A stretch of DNA of 64,000 nt, taken from NCBI GenBank assembly GCA_019914945.1, contig CM034106.1:3906001-3970000 (forward strand), in the 5' to 3' direction. Below the pieces are notes generated by a model. The model was not told the DNA's origin, did no database searches, and saw only the letters and a program-made list of their open reading frames with translations. The position numbers were made by a program, and so were the translations under genes. This DNA comes from Typha latifolia (taxonomy: Eukaryota; Streptophyta; Magnoliopsida; Poales; Typhaceae). Position 1 is the stretch's first letter; each line of letters opens with the position of its first letter. This document shows positions 22,180 to 32,165 of this stretch, piece by piece.

Positions 22180-23868
22180 AATCGAAGGAGGTAGTGGAGG
22201 AGGAGCCTGTGGAGGAAATTATGGCTGAAATCTCACTTCACGCCTATTCCAAGAAAGGTGCACAAAAGACCTTGTGGTGAATGGTGTTGTCAAGAAGGCC
22301 ACAATGCGAATTTTGATGAAGGCCACCCACAACTTCATCAACGAAAGGCTCCTTCGAAAGATTGGGCCTGAGTTTGAACCCATGGATGGGTTCGATGTGA
22401 CGATCGGAGACGACACCACACTGTGGGCTAATTCTATTTGCGGAGCTGTGGGGTTAAAGGTGCAAGTCCAATCCTTCACCTTAGATCTTTATCCGCTAGC
22501 ATTATGGGGTGCCGACATCGTCTTGGAGACTTAATGACTTCAAAGTTTGGGGTCCGTGACATTTGATTTTACGAAACTTATGCTCAATTTTTGAAAGAAT
22601 GATCGGCGAGTAGTACTGGATGGAAATCAACTGCAATCACTGTTTGACCTTCCTCGTGTAAGAGATCTAGCTATAATCATATGAATGACACCTGCTGAAT
22701 CGGAATGTCAACCATCCATTGGAGTACCCGCTGACATAAAGGAGTTGCTGTAGAAATTTAGTGACCTCTTCAAGGAGCCATGAGAACTGCCGCTGACTCA
22801 TCACCATGATCATCGAATTCAGATTATTGTGGGGGCTGAACTAGTAAATGTTTGGCCATATCAGTACCCATATGTCTAGAAGGAGGAGATCAACAAGTTT
22901 ATGGCCGAGATGCTCGAAAAAGGTATCATCTGAGTTGGAGTGCCTACTCATCGCCGGTGTTGCTAGTTCGAAAGAAAGACGGGAGTTGGCGGTTTTGCGT
23001 CATCTACCGAGCCTTGAATGCGATCATTATCAAAGACCGGTACCTAGTACCGGTGATTGAAGAGCTATTGGATGAACTCAAGAGGTCAGCTTCAACAAGC
23101 TTGACTTAAGGGCAGGGTACCATCAAATCCGCGTCGACTCGGCGAATGTACATAAAATGATATTTTGAACTAACAATGGCCACTACGAGTTCTGAGTCAT
23201 GCCGTTTGGGCTCACCAATGCACCGACGACCTTCCAAGAGCTTATGAATGATCTTTTTCGCTCTCTATTGCGTCAGTATGTGCTCGTCTTCATTAACGAC
23301 ATCCTAGTGTACAATAGAAATTGGATTGAGCACTTGCGGCATATACAAGAATTGTTAAGCATCTTGAGGTGAAACTAGTTGAAAGTCAAGATGAACAAGC
23401 GTCTTTGGGGTGAGCCATGGTTAGAGTACTTAGGGCATATCATTTCAGTAAGAGGAGTGGAGGCCGACCCGAGCAAGATCAAGCACATGGTGAGCTGGCC
23501 GATTCCTACTAACCCACAAGAATAGTGGGGATTCCTTGGGTTAATAGAGTACTACCGGCGATTCATCGCCAATTATAGAAAGATTGCTGCCCCCTTGACC
23601 TCCCAACTCAGAAAGGAGGATTTCAATGGACGAACAAAGCGACGAAGTCTTTTAAAGCATTCAAGGTAGCCATGTCTACCGCATTGGTTTTGGCCTTACT
23701 ACATTTCAGCAAACCTTTCATGGTACAGTGCGATGCATCGAGTGTAGGTATTGGAGCTATCTTGATGCAAGAGGGAAGGCCCATGGCATATATAAGCAAG
23801 GCCTATCAAATCGGTTGTGACAATTGTCCACCTACGAGCATGAAATGCTTGCAATTTTGCACGCCGTT
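22180..23868 (+). pseudogene. Gypsy-3 pol part 1: protease, RT, start of RNase H
   Basis: After the EIMAEISLHAYSKK linker, the protease region runs over 22274-22534. Its active site is lost: the DTGST segment seen in gypsy-2 is deleted, and the text goes from RILM to KATHNFINERLL. RT follows: [13 protein letters not shown] (about 22968-23006), [13 protein letters not shown] (23101-23140), [13 protein letters not shown] (23199-23238) and a catalytic box reading FINDILVYN, where the first Asp of the DD pair is Asn. RNase H begins FMVQCDASSVGIGAIL (23721-23766). The frame stops at HAV, where a Del solo LTR is inserted at 23869; it resumes with TKW at 27979. Confidence 0.9.
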
Positions 23869-24892
23869 TGTAACGCCCTGGCCCAGCATAGGCACGTGAA
23901 CGACCACGTGCCTACATGGCATGCACAACGCATGCGACAGGTCAGGCGGGCCCATCACGCACAAATACACTCCTGCTAACATATCCATGCTCACATAATC
24001 CAACGTATAATCATGACATCATCAAATAATACATGTTAACATATCCATGTTCACATAATCCAACACTAAATAAATCATACTAACAACCAAATAAACATAT
24101 TAACATATGAATATTCAAGTCCATAATAATATACACTAGACCATTATATAATCTAACATGACCCACACAGGCCACGATAAACTATCAAAATATAACTAAA
24201 AAACTGATACACGAGTATACTATAATCTGACTTGTATTATACAAATTATCGTCTATACAATGAAGTACAAATATTAAATAATGGTACAACTCAATATCTA
24301 GTTAAATTATCTTTTTATACCATCTCGTGTCTATAGCTTAGCTCATCTTTGCTCTAAAATATCTCATAAGGATATCTCAAGTCGGTATCACGTACCATAA
24401 TATCTGTGTGGGTTAGAAAAGAAAATAAAGAAAGAGTCATGAGCAAAATGCTCAGTGAATACACCTTATCCCGAATTAGTGATGCCAAATAGAGAGTAAA
24501 TCATGTACTAGATTATATGAATCAGAAAGAGCATCATGTCATGAATGAGTATATGAATGTTCCTCAATAATACATAAATAAAAAGTAAATAACATGTCAT
24601 AATTGATAAAATATATAATACTCAACAATGTATAAATAAATCTCCATGTCATACTATCATCATAACTCTCTCTCAAATATAACACATATGATGCATACCG
24701 ACCATGATTATGTTATGATATCAAATGCAACCATATATGATATATATTAACCACTCGATAATCATGTATATTAGATAATAATAAAATTATATGCATTTCT
24801 CAACATCACGATCATCACCGACATCTCGGTATAATCTCATCATACTAGACCACTGTGCACTCGGTACTCGATCTCAACATTCTGCCCGTAGG

Positions 24893-24975
24893 CTCAAAGC
24901 ATACCCAGTCATACGCTAAGGGTATCTCAATTATAATCATACCCTGCCATACGCTAAGGGTATATCAAAATCCAT
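24893..24975. repeat. ATACCC...GGGTAT minisatellite, two copies (T1)
   Basis: Two units of AATCATACCCTG(C)CATACGCTAA-GGGTATCTC type. Each unit has arms ATACCC and GGGTAT that can form a stem. T3 holds six or seven such units at 44755-44985 and T2 two at 42379-42450. Confidence 0.75.
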
Positions 24976-25555
24976 CCAGATCAGGTACTCCACCAGTTAA
25001 TATAAATCACATGAGGGTAACTCGTCACACGCATGCCTTGGAGAATGGCAGGTGTCCGATTGTCTGTGCGTAGAGACTCAACTAACCTCGGACATGGGCC
25101 ACGAGATATCACATATCAGCGACCATAATCATCACTCTAGACACCCCTAACCCTGGTGCCTACTCGGGTACCCTCATGCTTTTTCTATCAACTTTCCTAT
25201 CAATGAGATTTATGCATTTCCTTCTATATGATAGATCATGTGTATATATCTAATACTATAATAAGTCATGCATATCAGGGATTTAGGTGGTAAGGAAGTC
25301 AAGAGGAAAATAATGCAATGCAGTCTCCAATCATATATCTAATATATGTATATCCCTATTAGTCTTTCACATGCATTTTTATGCTAGAGATCATCCTAAC
25401 ACAAAGTCATAACAGTATAATCATCTCCAATCATTTCTATATATCATCAGCATACTCATATCCTACATCAATTTAATCAAATGCATGATAAAATATGCTC
25501 AACTGAAATCATCTCTAGATAAGGTCATATAATCATGTTGGAGGCCAAAACATGC

Positions 25556-25556
<1 letters not shown>

Positions 25557-25600
<44 letters not shown>
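25557..25600. repeat. (TA)n microsatellite
   Basis: About 20 TA units, inside the Del solo LTR T1. Confidence 0.9.
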
Positions 25601-25601
<1 letters not shown>

Positions 25602-25763
25602 TAATTTGAGATAGACGACTAGAGGATAAGACTACTCACTCTTCATCAGAAGACGCAAATTATGTATCCCTCACATTCGCCAATCAATTGACAACTCATC
25701 GCTAGCAACGTTCACGGGGTCTCAAATAAGGGTTCGGGATCTAGAAATATTTAAGTAGTATGA

Positions 25764-26704
25764 TGATACGATTCGGACTTCACCGACGTCGTCTCGAGCA
25801 TGGATTCACTTTAGGAGTGTTTTTGCTTCATGTTTTAGTGTTTAATTTCTATTAAAATAAGTTTTCTGTAAGTCGCGTTCGAACGCGGGTGGAGTAAGTT
25901 CGAACGCGGTTTGTGAACGGGGTTGTGAACGTGGTGAAGAGAATGTACTGTGCGTTCGAACGCGGTGCGTTCGAACGCACTATGAACGCCTGCATCGCGT
26001 TCGCAAATACCGACAGGCGCGTTCGATCACGCGTTCGAACGCCTGCATCGCGTTCGCAAATCCAGAAGAGCTAATTCAGTGCGTTCGAACGTGGTCGGGC
26101 GAGTTCGAACGCGGTCGGCTAAAATTGTGTTTTAGGGTTAATGTGAGTTGTTGGTTAGCCTATAAAAGGATGTGTAGGGCAACCAAGATTATGATGGATT
26201 ATTGAGATTGAGTTTTGCCTTGCCTCCTTCGTCTTCTTCGCTCCCGTACTCTCAATCCCCGGCGACGCCGCTTCTAACCTCCCTCGTCCGGCTAATCACC
26301 CTAGTCCCTTAGGGGTGGCCCTCTTCTCCCCCTTCGTCCAATCTATCCAACACTTGCCCTAATCCTTCCATCAACCACAACCATTCCACCATCACTTTTC
26401 ACCGGTGCCACCACATTAACGCCGGTCCACCACCATCCACCATTACCTAGGATCACGTGCCTCCATCCACGGATCCAAAATAGATCACCTGACCTTCGTC
26501 CACTAAAATGGACGATATCTCGAGATCCCCAACTCCGATTTGCCTGAAACTTGATTTGTTGGAAAGCTCTTTTACGAGGCTACAAAATATCAAAATCTCA
26601 CGTCGATCCGACGACAGTATATTTTGGGATCTAATTTCAAAGTTCCGTGTCAGATCGTATCAAGCTGGTATCAGAGCCTTAGCCCCAAAGAGAAGATCGT
26701 ATCA
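25764..26704 (+). mobile_element. Gypsy LTR insertion, collapsed element keeping a primer-binding site
   Basis: TATGA at 25759-25763 and again at 26705-26709 is a perfect 5-bp target duplication. The left end TGATACGATTCGG and right end GATCGTATCA match the family. Near the right end the text departs from a normal LTR: CAGATCGTATCA (an LTR end) is followed by AGC, TGGTATCAGAGCC (a primer-binding site, 26666-26678), then TTAGCCCCAAAGAGAAGATCGTATCA (a second LTR end). The element therefore lost everything between the primer-binding site and the last 26 bp of its 3' LTR. It also lost about 50 bp near the end of the 5' LTR. It lies within solo LTR T1. Confidence 0.88.
25877..26170 (+). promoter_or_regulatory. 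Palindrome cluster and TATA box of the gypsy LTR
   Basis: About nine GCGTTCGAACGC-type motifs lie at 25877-26125. One is the exact 16-bp palindrome GTGCGTTCGAACGCAC (25965-25980). About 40 bp beyond the last motif is CCTATAAAAGGATG (26159-26172), a strong plant-type TATA box. Other LTRs of the family have the same layout with weaker TATA versions. Confidence 0.7.
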
Positions 26705-27431
26705 TATGATGTTAGCCATTTATCCAATTAGAATTAATTTATATAAAATATGATGATTTATTAGGTTTAGAATTCCTATTTTTATATTTTATCAAATATC
26801 TAGATTTAATTATAGATATAATTCTAGTAATATAAATATGTTATTATTATAAAATGCTATATATGGAATAAGAGTAAAAGGTATGTTCTTTTTATATAAA
26901 AGTAGTATAAGTATATAATTATAAAATAATAATAAGAGGCTTATATATATAATTATAAAAATATAAGTATAGATAAAACCTAATTATAGTTAATCTTTGC
27001 GGTTCTTATTCTTTACTTTAATAATCGCTAAATATAGGTAAAATAGTTATTATCCGGTCATATAAAAATGATTATCAAAGTTTAGAATTTTATTTTTATA
27101 CAAAATAGTATATATCAATAAGGTGATAGAAATACATTATATATATATATATATAATGAAGGGTATATTTATAAATCTCATGACTATAATTAATGAAGCT
27201 AAATATTAATCTATTATATGCAAGTAATATTATATGTAAATAATACAATTAGGTGTCTATAATATAACAAACTATTAATTCTACTAATTATAATTAGTTA
27301 ATAATTATATTACTGAATATATATATATATATCAATATAATTAATTTTATATTTAAACTAATTGCATTAACTACATAAAATACTTAGTTAAAAAGGAAAA
27401 GAAATGAAGCTAAAATAAAACGCTTGACACA

Positions 27432-27452
27432 GTGCTGGGCTCGGCCCAGCAC
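27432..27452. repeat. Perfect hairpin in Del LTR T1
   Basis: Nine-base arms GTGCTGGGC and GCCCAGCAC surround TCG. Related hairpins are tandemly repeated in T2 (43698-43792) and T3 (46045-46175). Confidence 0.85.
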
Positions 27453-27479
27453 TATTGCAGTTAGGAGACAGCAATCGAG

Positions 27480-27811
27480 GTGGGAGGAGAAGAAAGAAGG
27501 AAGAAAAAAGAGAAAGGAAACAGAAGAAAGAAAGCGGAAGAAGAAGAAGAAGAGAAGAAGAAAAGAAGGAAGGGGAGGAGGAGCCGGGCCAGCGGGGAGG
27601 GGCTCGGTCACTGCTGGCCAGCCAGCGGCCGGCCTCTCGTCGGCGGCTTGGTTTCGGCGAACCCGAGGGAGAAAGAGAAAGAAAGGGAGGGAGGGAGAGA
27701 GAGAGAGGGAGGAGGAAAGAGACTCACTGGCGTTAGTGGAGGTGGCGGTGGTGGCAGTAGTAGAGAGAGAGAGTGTGTGTTTGAGAGAAAGAGAGGAGAG
27801 TGAGAGAGAGA

Positions 27812-27860
<49 letters not shown>
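27480..27860. repeat. GA/GAA-rich low-complexity block (T1)
   Basis: Purine tracts, including (GA)n near 27810-27858, give long open frames in several phases on both strands. These encode only Arg/Glu or Ser/Leu runs and are not genes. Confidence 0.9.
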
Positions 27861-27861
<1 letters not shown>

Positions 27862-27973
27862 GTGGGGAGGGAGGCCGCGGCAGCGTGACGCCCTCCCCTC
27901 CTACCACTGCATGGCACGAGGCCGGCCACGTCGTGCCATGCAATAATAATTTTTTTTAAGATAGGTTGTTACA

Positions 27974-29298
27974 CCATTACCAAATGGTGCCCCTATTTTA
28001 TCAGTTGACTATTTACTATCCGCATGGACCAGTGGAGCTGACCTTTCTTCATGGATCAGCGGGTACACACCTCGCATAGCAACGGTAGGTCATGAAACTC
28101 CTTGGGTATGACTACGAGCTTGTGTACAAAAAGGGGATTGAGAACCGAGCCGCCGATGCCTTTTCGTGTCAACTGGATGCAAGCGAACTCGCTTCTTTTT
28201 TAGCCCTGACATTCCCTTTCTTTTCAAATCTGAGGAGGGCTAGTGAAGTGGATCCCAACTTGGTCTGGTTCATGGACGAGCAGAGAGAGGACCCTTCAAG
28301 TCACCCCGAGCACGAGGTGCGCGAAGGGTTAGTGCTTAAGCATGGGCGGATCAAAGTACCCATGGACGAGGGGTCATGGAGTCTATTGGTGGCACACTTC
28401 TATGACACTCCCAAAGTAGGCCATGAAGGAGTCTTAGGCACCTACAAATGGCTAGCCTACAGCTTCACATGGACAGCGACAAAGGCGGATGTGAAGAAAT
28501 ATGTGTGTTAATGAAAAATCTGCCAACGATTTCAGAGATGTTCAAACTAAGCAGGCTATTGCAACCACTACCTATACCATAGCAGATTTGGGAGGACATC
28601 TTTATGGACTTCGTCGAGGGGCTGTTAGAGGTACGAGGCCAATCGGTGGTATTCGTGGTGGTGGATAGGCTGAGCAAATACGCTCATTTTATAGCTTTGT
28701 CTTACCCGCTTTCAACAAAGAAAGTTACTGAAATTTTTGTTCGGGAAGTGGCACGCTTACATGGGATGCTTAGGACGATTGTATTAGACTAGGATCGCAT
28801 CTTCATCAGCAAGTTTTGGTTTGAGTTTTTCAAATTGCAGGGACTCAAGTCAACCTCAATTCATGCTATCACCCTGAAACGGATGGCCAAACCAAAGTGG
28901 TGAACCATAGACTCAAGCAATACTTGCGATGCTTTGTGGCAAACGACCGAAGGATTGGGTTATATTCCTTCCATGGGCCAAGTGGTCTTACAATACGGCT
29001 CATCATTCCAACATTAGCATGATCCCATTTGAGGCAGTTTATGGGCGCATCCCAATTGTCTTGCGCCTATGATCAGCTCGCGGTGTCGGACTGAACTGAG
29101 CTAGACTTGGAACTTGTGGACTAAGATGAATCTTTGAGAAGGTTCAAGACTCACCTAGCAATAGCCCAAAACCACATAAAGCAGACCCATGACAAGGGCT
29201 AGCGTGAGCGCGAGTTCGAGGTGGACAATTGGTGTTCGTTTTGAGCTCAATCGTATTGGCAGTCCACATTGAGGCCAATTCTAAAACAGAAGCTAGGT
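27974..29298 (+). pseudogene. Gypsy-3 pol part 2: end of RNase H, integrase
   Basis: After the solo LTR the frame resumes TKWCPYFIS, then ELTFLHG and MKLLGYDYELVYKKGIENRAADA (28092-28160), the RNase H/integrase connector. The zinc-binding part includes HFYDTPKVGHEGVLGTYKWL and a DVKKYVC end (28395-28510). The core opens IFMDFVEGLLEVRGQ (first Asp, about 28606). The second Asp survives next to a stop (VLD-stop-DRIF, about 28790). The third catalytic residue, Glu in GQTE, reads Lys (ETDGQTKVVN, about 28880). Frameshifts follow. The body is cut at 29298 by copia-A and continues at 36735. Confidence 0.9.
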
Positions 29299-30207
29299 TG
29301 AAAAACCCCTAGACACAAGTATGTATCTAAATACTAGGCAATGATATCACTCGTTCGCTTAAGTAAAAGTCCGTAGAAATATTAAGAACGAAAGCATAGA
29401 TGAACGCTAAGATTTTAACGTGGAAAAACCCAAACGGTAAAAAACCATGAATCCAAACTCGGATTAAAACCAATCACTAGAATAGTAGCAGTTACAAGAC
29501 AGACTCACAAAACAATCCGTCGATCCAAACGACTTTGTTCCTCTCAGTCTTGCTCGCTAGAACCCACAATTCACTACTTCTCGTGATTGAAGTCTAACCT
29601 CAGTAACCTTCGAGATTGATCTTTCGTCTAGATAGCCCTTAAGACGAAAGATTAAATTTTGTAGATGAGTGGAACCTTGTTAGTTGAAGAACCGATCTAG
29701 CCTCAAGAAGTCTCCTTCAATAATGCTTCTTTAACCACCCTAGAGATAGGGCATCACAATTCTTATATATGATCTCCAAGATAGAGCCAAATCCAAGTCT
29801 TATCCGTACTCACGAGAATCCAATATTTTAAAACTTCGTTGGTGCGTTCGAACGCTGCCCGGGTGCGTTCGAACGGCATGACTTGATCTCAGGTGCGTTC
29901 AAACGGGCCCGAGTGCGTTCGAACGCGACAACTTGAATTCTTCAGGTTGCATTCGAACGCGTTTGTGAACGCAGCTCTCGGTCTGTGTGAACGCAGTATC
30001 CGCGTTCGAACGCGTTTGTGAACGCAGCTCTCGGTCTGTGTGAACGCAAGTACCCGCGTTCGAACGCGTTCGAACTCAATAGCTTTTCTTCAATAATTTT
30101 GCAATTCTTCAAACCAGAGATATTCTAGACTTATATAAAGCTCATATACATGTAAAAATACACTTAGAATATTTTGTACACAATTGCCAATAATTAAAAA
30201 CCTAACA
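29299..30207 (-). repeat. 3' LTR of copia-A
   Basis: This 909-bp LTR begins (minus) TGTTAGGTTTTTAATT and ends GGGGTTTTTCA. U3 holds a GCGTTCGAACGC cluster (29843-30075) with two copies of a roughly 51-bp repeat. A TATA box ATCATATATAAG (about 29773-29762) follows. Confidence 0.92.
29762..30075 (-). promoter_or_regulatory. Copia-A LTR promoter: palindrome cluster and TATA box
   Basis: At least eight TTCGAA-centred motifs (GTGCGTTCGAACGC and relatives) lie 70-310 bp upstream of ATCATATATAAG. This is the same order as in the gypsy LTR at 25877-26170 and the internal promoter at 32155-32056. Confidence 0.7.
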
Positions 30208-30224
30208 ATCTCCCCCTTTGGCAA
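30208..30224 (-). promoter_or_regulatory. Polypurine tract of copia-A
   Basis: Minus strand GCCAAAGGGGGAGAT sits directly before the 3' LTR start TGTTAGG. It primes plus-strand DNA synthesis. Copia-C has the same tract at 51239-51255. Confidence 0.88.
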
Positions 30225-30553
30225 TTTGTGACAAAACATCTAGTTTACAAGATATTACAAAGAATTCAAAATGAGCATTCAACAAGTCTAGTACTTTTAG
30301 CACATCAATCCCTGCAAATAAAAATGTACCAAACTAAGATCAATTGAAAATAACTTGAAATGAATAACAGTCCAAACACAAATTATCAAATAAGCAGTTC
30401 ACAAGTATTCACGCAAAGTTATTTAAGCAGTAAACAAAACCTAGTAAACTCCCCCTATGCCATTACTCCCCCTACACCAATAAACTCCTAACCTCCAAAG
30501 CACATGTCTAAACTCACACTCACTCTCCCTATTTTTGGCACAAATGCTAAAGA

Positions 30554-31603
30554 CTAGGAACTCGGAGGGAACTGACGATGAAGAATCAACAAGATAGAGT
30601 CGAGAACGGTCCCCTGACGTGCTTGCTCAGCTCGTAAATCATTCATTATCGAATGGAGGTCCTACACCTGAGTGCTAAGCTGATCGAAACGGTCAGAGAA
30701 CGATGGTAACTCCCCCTCAGTGTGAGATGAGTCATCATCCGAACTGTCATCAGAAGTATCGAGGTGTGAGGAACGTCCAGCGGTGGAAGAGGACGGCTTG
30801 AGAGGAGACGACTGATCATGAGCTTGACTCCGCTTAAGAGTAATCCGATCCAACGGTTTTTGCGAAGTAAGAGAAGGTTCCGAGGCATCCACGTGCACCC
30901 CACTCTGAGTGCAAAAATTTGTAATAAATATGCCAAACGGCAACCCTTCACGGGGCGCTTCTTTCTGTGCAGCTGTTAGAATGGAATTGTAGATCACCGC
31001 AGCCAAATCAACAGAAATTCCCGACAACATCGCATGAAGGAGGAAGGCACGATCAGGACTAATACTGGAATGGCGAGTCTTGGGGGTGACGTTGTACAGA
31101 CAAAGCAGGTGAAGCATGCGAGCCACTGATGTTAGTTTCGCATAAGGTATCATATTGCCCTTCCAACGTTCCCCTTTGATTAACACAGTAGCAGCAAATT
31201 CATTGACATCAGGGAGTGGAGCAGACGACGGATACTGGAACTCACCATCAGGAAGTTGGAGTTCTGCACGAATAACATCGGAGTCCAAGTAGATCGAAAC
31301 CCCACGGATAGTAGAACGTATACAGCGTTCTAAAACCGTGGCATTACTGAAAAATTCCCTAACCACTTCCACATATGCAGTCTCGCTCATCCGACACACA
31401 GATAACCATCCTCGCTCAGTAAAGATCTGTTCGATCCCCAAGGCACAAAAATCAGAAATGACCACGGGCGGTTCACAAATAACAGGACGAGTGCCAAAAT
31501 TATGTTTGTAACGCCCCGCATCCGTAGATGTAGAAAACTTGGGAGCCGAAGTAGGTGAGGAAGGCGGCCTAGGTTTCTTGGAAACTGCAGCTTTTCTAGG
31601 CAT
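30554..31603 (-). CDS. Accessory gene of copia-A in the env position (about 349 codons, one TAG)
   Basis: ATG 31603 follows TCTCAAGA. The frame is open for 313 codons to a TAG at 30664-30662, then continues in the same frame 36 codons to TAG 30556-30554, where the copia-C copy also ends. Copia-C has CGG at the inner stop. Layout: basic Pro/Ser-rich N-terminus (MPRKAAVSKKPRPPSS), a globular middle with IEQIFTERGW, VVREFFSNA, VSIYLDSDVIRAELQLPD, KGERWKGNMIPYAKL and SSISPDRAFLLHAML, an acidic Ser/Asp tract, and a C-terminal heptad-like segment (LRAEQARQGTVLDS). No signal peptide or membrane span is visible, so it is not a typical envelope protein. The middle resembles the Pfam putative plant transposon protein domain (PF20167), from memory only. 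Function unknown. Confidence 0.75.
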
Positions 31604-32165
31604 TCTTGAGAAAGAAACAAGATGCAAGATTCAATACATCCCCAAAGCAAACAAAAAGATAGCAAGAAATCCAAAACAATTCAAGAAACCATGAAGGCCC
31701 TAAATGAAATCCATCATCCATTTGAAAACGCTAAGATATCACGTTCAATCACACAAGAAACATCAAAATAGTAACTTTAACGTGATCAAAACTCGAAAAC
31801 GCACGAAATCAATCAAGATCAAGAGAATTAATTGAAAAAAAATAGGAAAATTGATGGATGATCATACCTTGCAAAAGTGAAGAAAAACTAGAAATTTGGC
31901 CGAAAGATGCTAGATCCGGAGGATAAACTACCCTTTAAAAGGGTTTGTAGTGAGAAATAATATGAAAAAGACTAAGATCTTGAAGATTTGAGAGGGAGAA
32001 AATGAAAGGTTTCTAGGGTTTGGAAGATAGAAGATGAAAACCCTTGGGTTCGGGCGCAATATATAAAGAATCCTCGAGTGCGTTCGAACGCACCAATCTG
32101 CGCGTTCGAACGCGCTAGTCATCGCGTTCGAACTCAAAAATTTGCGTTCAAATGCCCTTTTTTTT
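31604..32165 (-). promoter_or_regulatory. Probable internal promoter and leader of the copia-A accessory gene
   Basis: Four TTCGAA-type motifs lie at 32155-32078, including the exact 16-bp palindrome GTGCGTTCGAACGCAC (32078-32093). A TATA box CTTTATATATTGC follows at 32068-32056. A CT-rich leader (CTTCTATCTTCCAAACCCTAG) runs to GCAAG|GTATGATC, a plausible splice donor (31867), with candidate acceptors near 31734 and just before the ATG (TTTCTTTCTCAAG). Copia-C keeps every part of this layout at 53215-52665. It is inferred, not proven, to drive a separate mRNA. Confidence 0.6.

Larger units (their letters stand above)
23869..27973 (-). mobile_element. Del-type solo LTR (T1) inserted in gypsy-3 RNase H
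   Basis: It starts TGTAACGCCCTGG and ends AGGTTGTTACA. Flanks CCGTT (23864-23868) and CCATT (27974-27978) are a 4-of-5 target duplication. Removing the element and one duplicate restores an uninterrupted His-Ala-Val-Thr-Lys-Trp reading across the break. It has no coding region. Excluding the nested gypsy insertion it is about 3.16 kb, close to T2 (2.90 kb) and T3 (2.90 kb). Orientation is minus, by comparison with T2, whose polypurine tract and integrase are known. Its zones on the plus strand are an AT-rich part with ATACCC...GGGTAT repeats (24893-24975), a hairpin motif at 27432-27452, and a GA/GAA-rich block (27480-27860). Confidence 0.9.

Noticed and set aside
27384..27929. Long open frames on both strands (up to 181 codons) in GA-rich DNA
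   Set aside because: They encode only runs of Ser/Leu, Arg/Glu or Pro from purine/pyrimidine repeats inside a Del LTR; no domain is visible, and several overlapping phases are open at once.
29940..30062. Regularly spaced palindromic repeats resembling a CRISPR array
   Set aside because: They lie in a eukaryotic LTR, the spacers are repeated too, and no cas genes exist; it is a U3 minisatellite.
30554..31603. Calling the accessory frame an envelope gene
   Set aside because: It has the env position, but no signal peptide, no transmembrane helix and no cleavage-site pattern.
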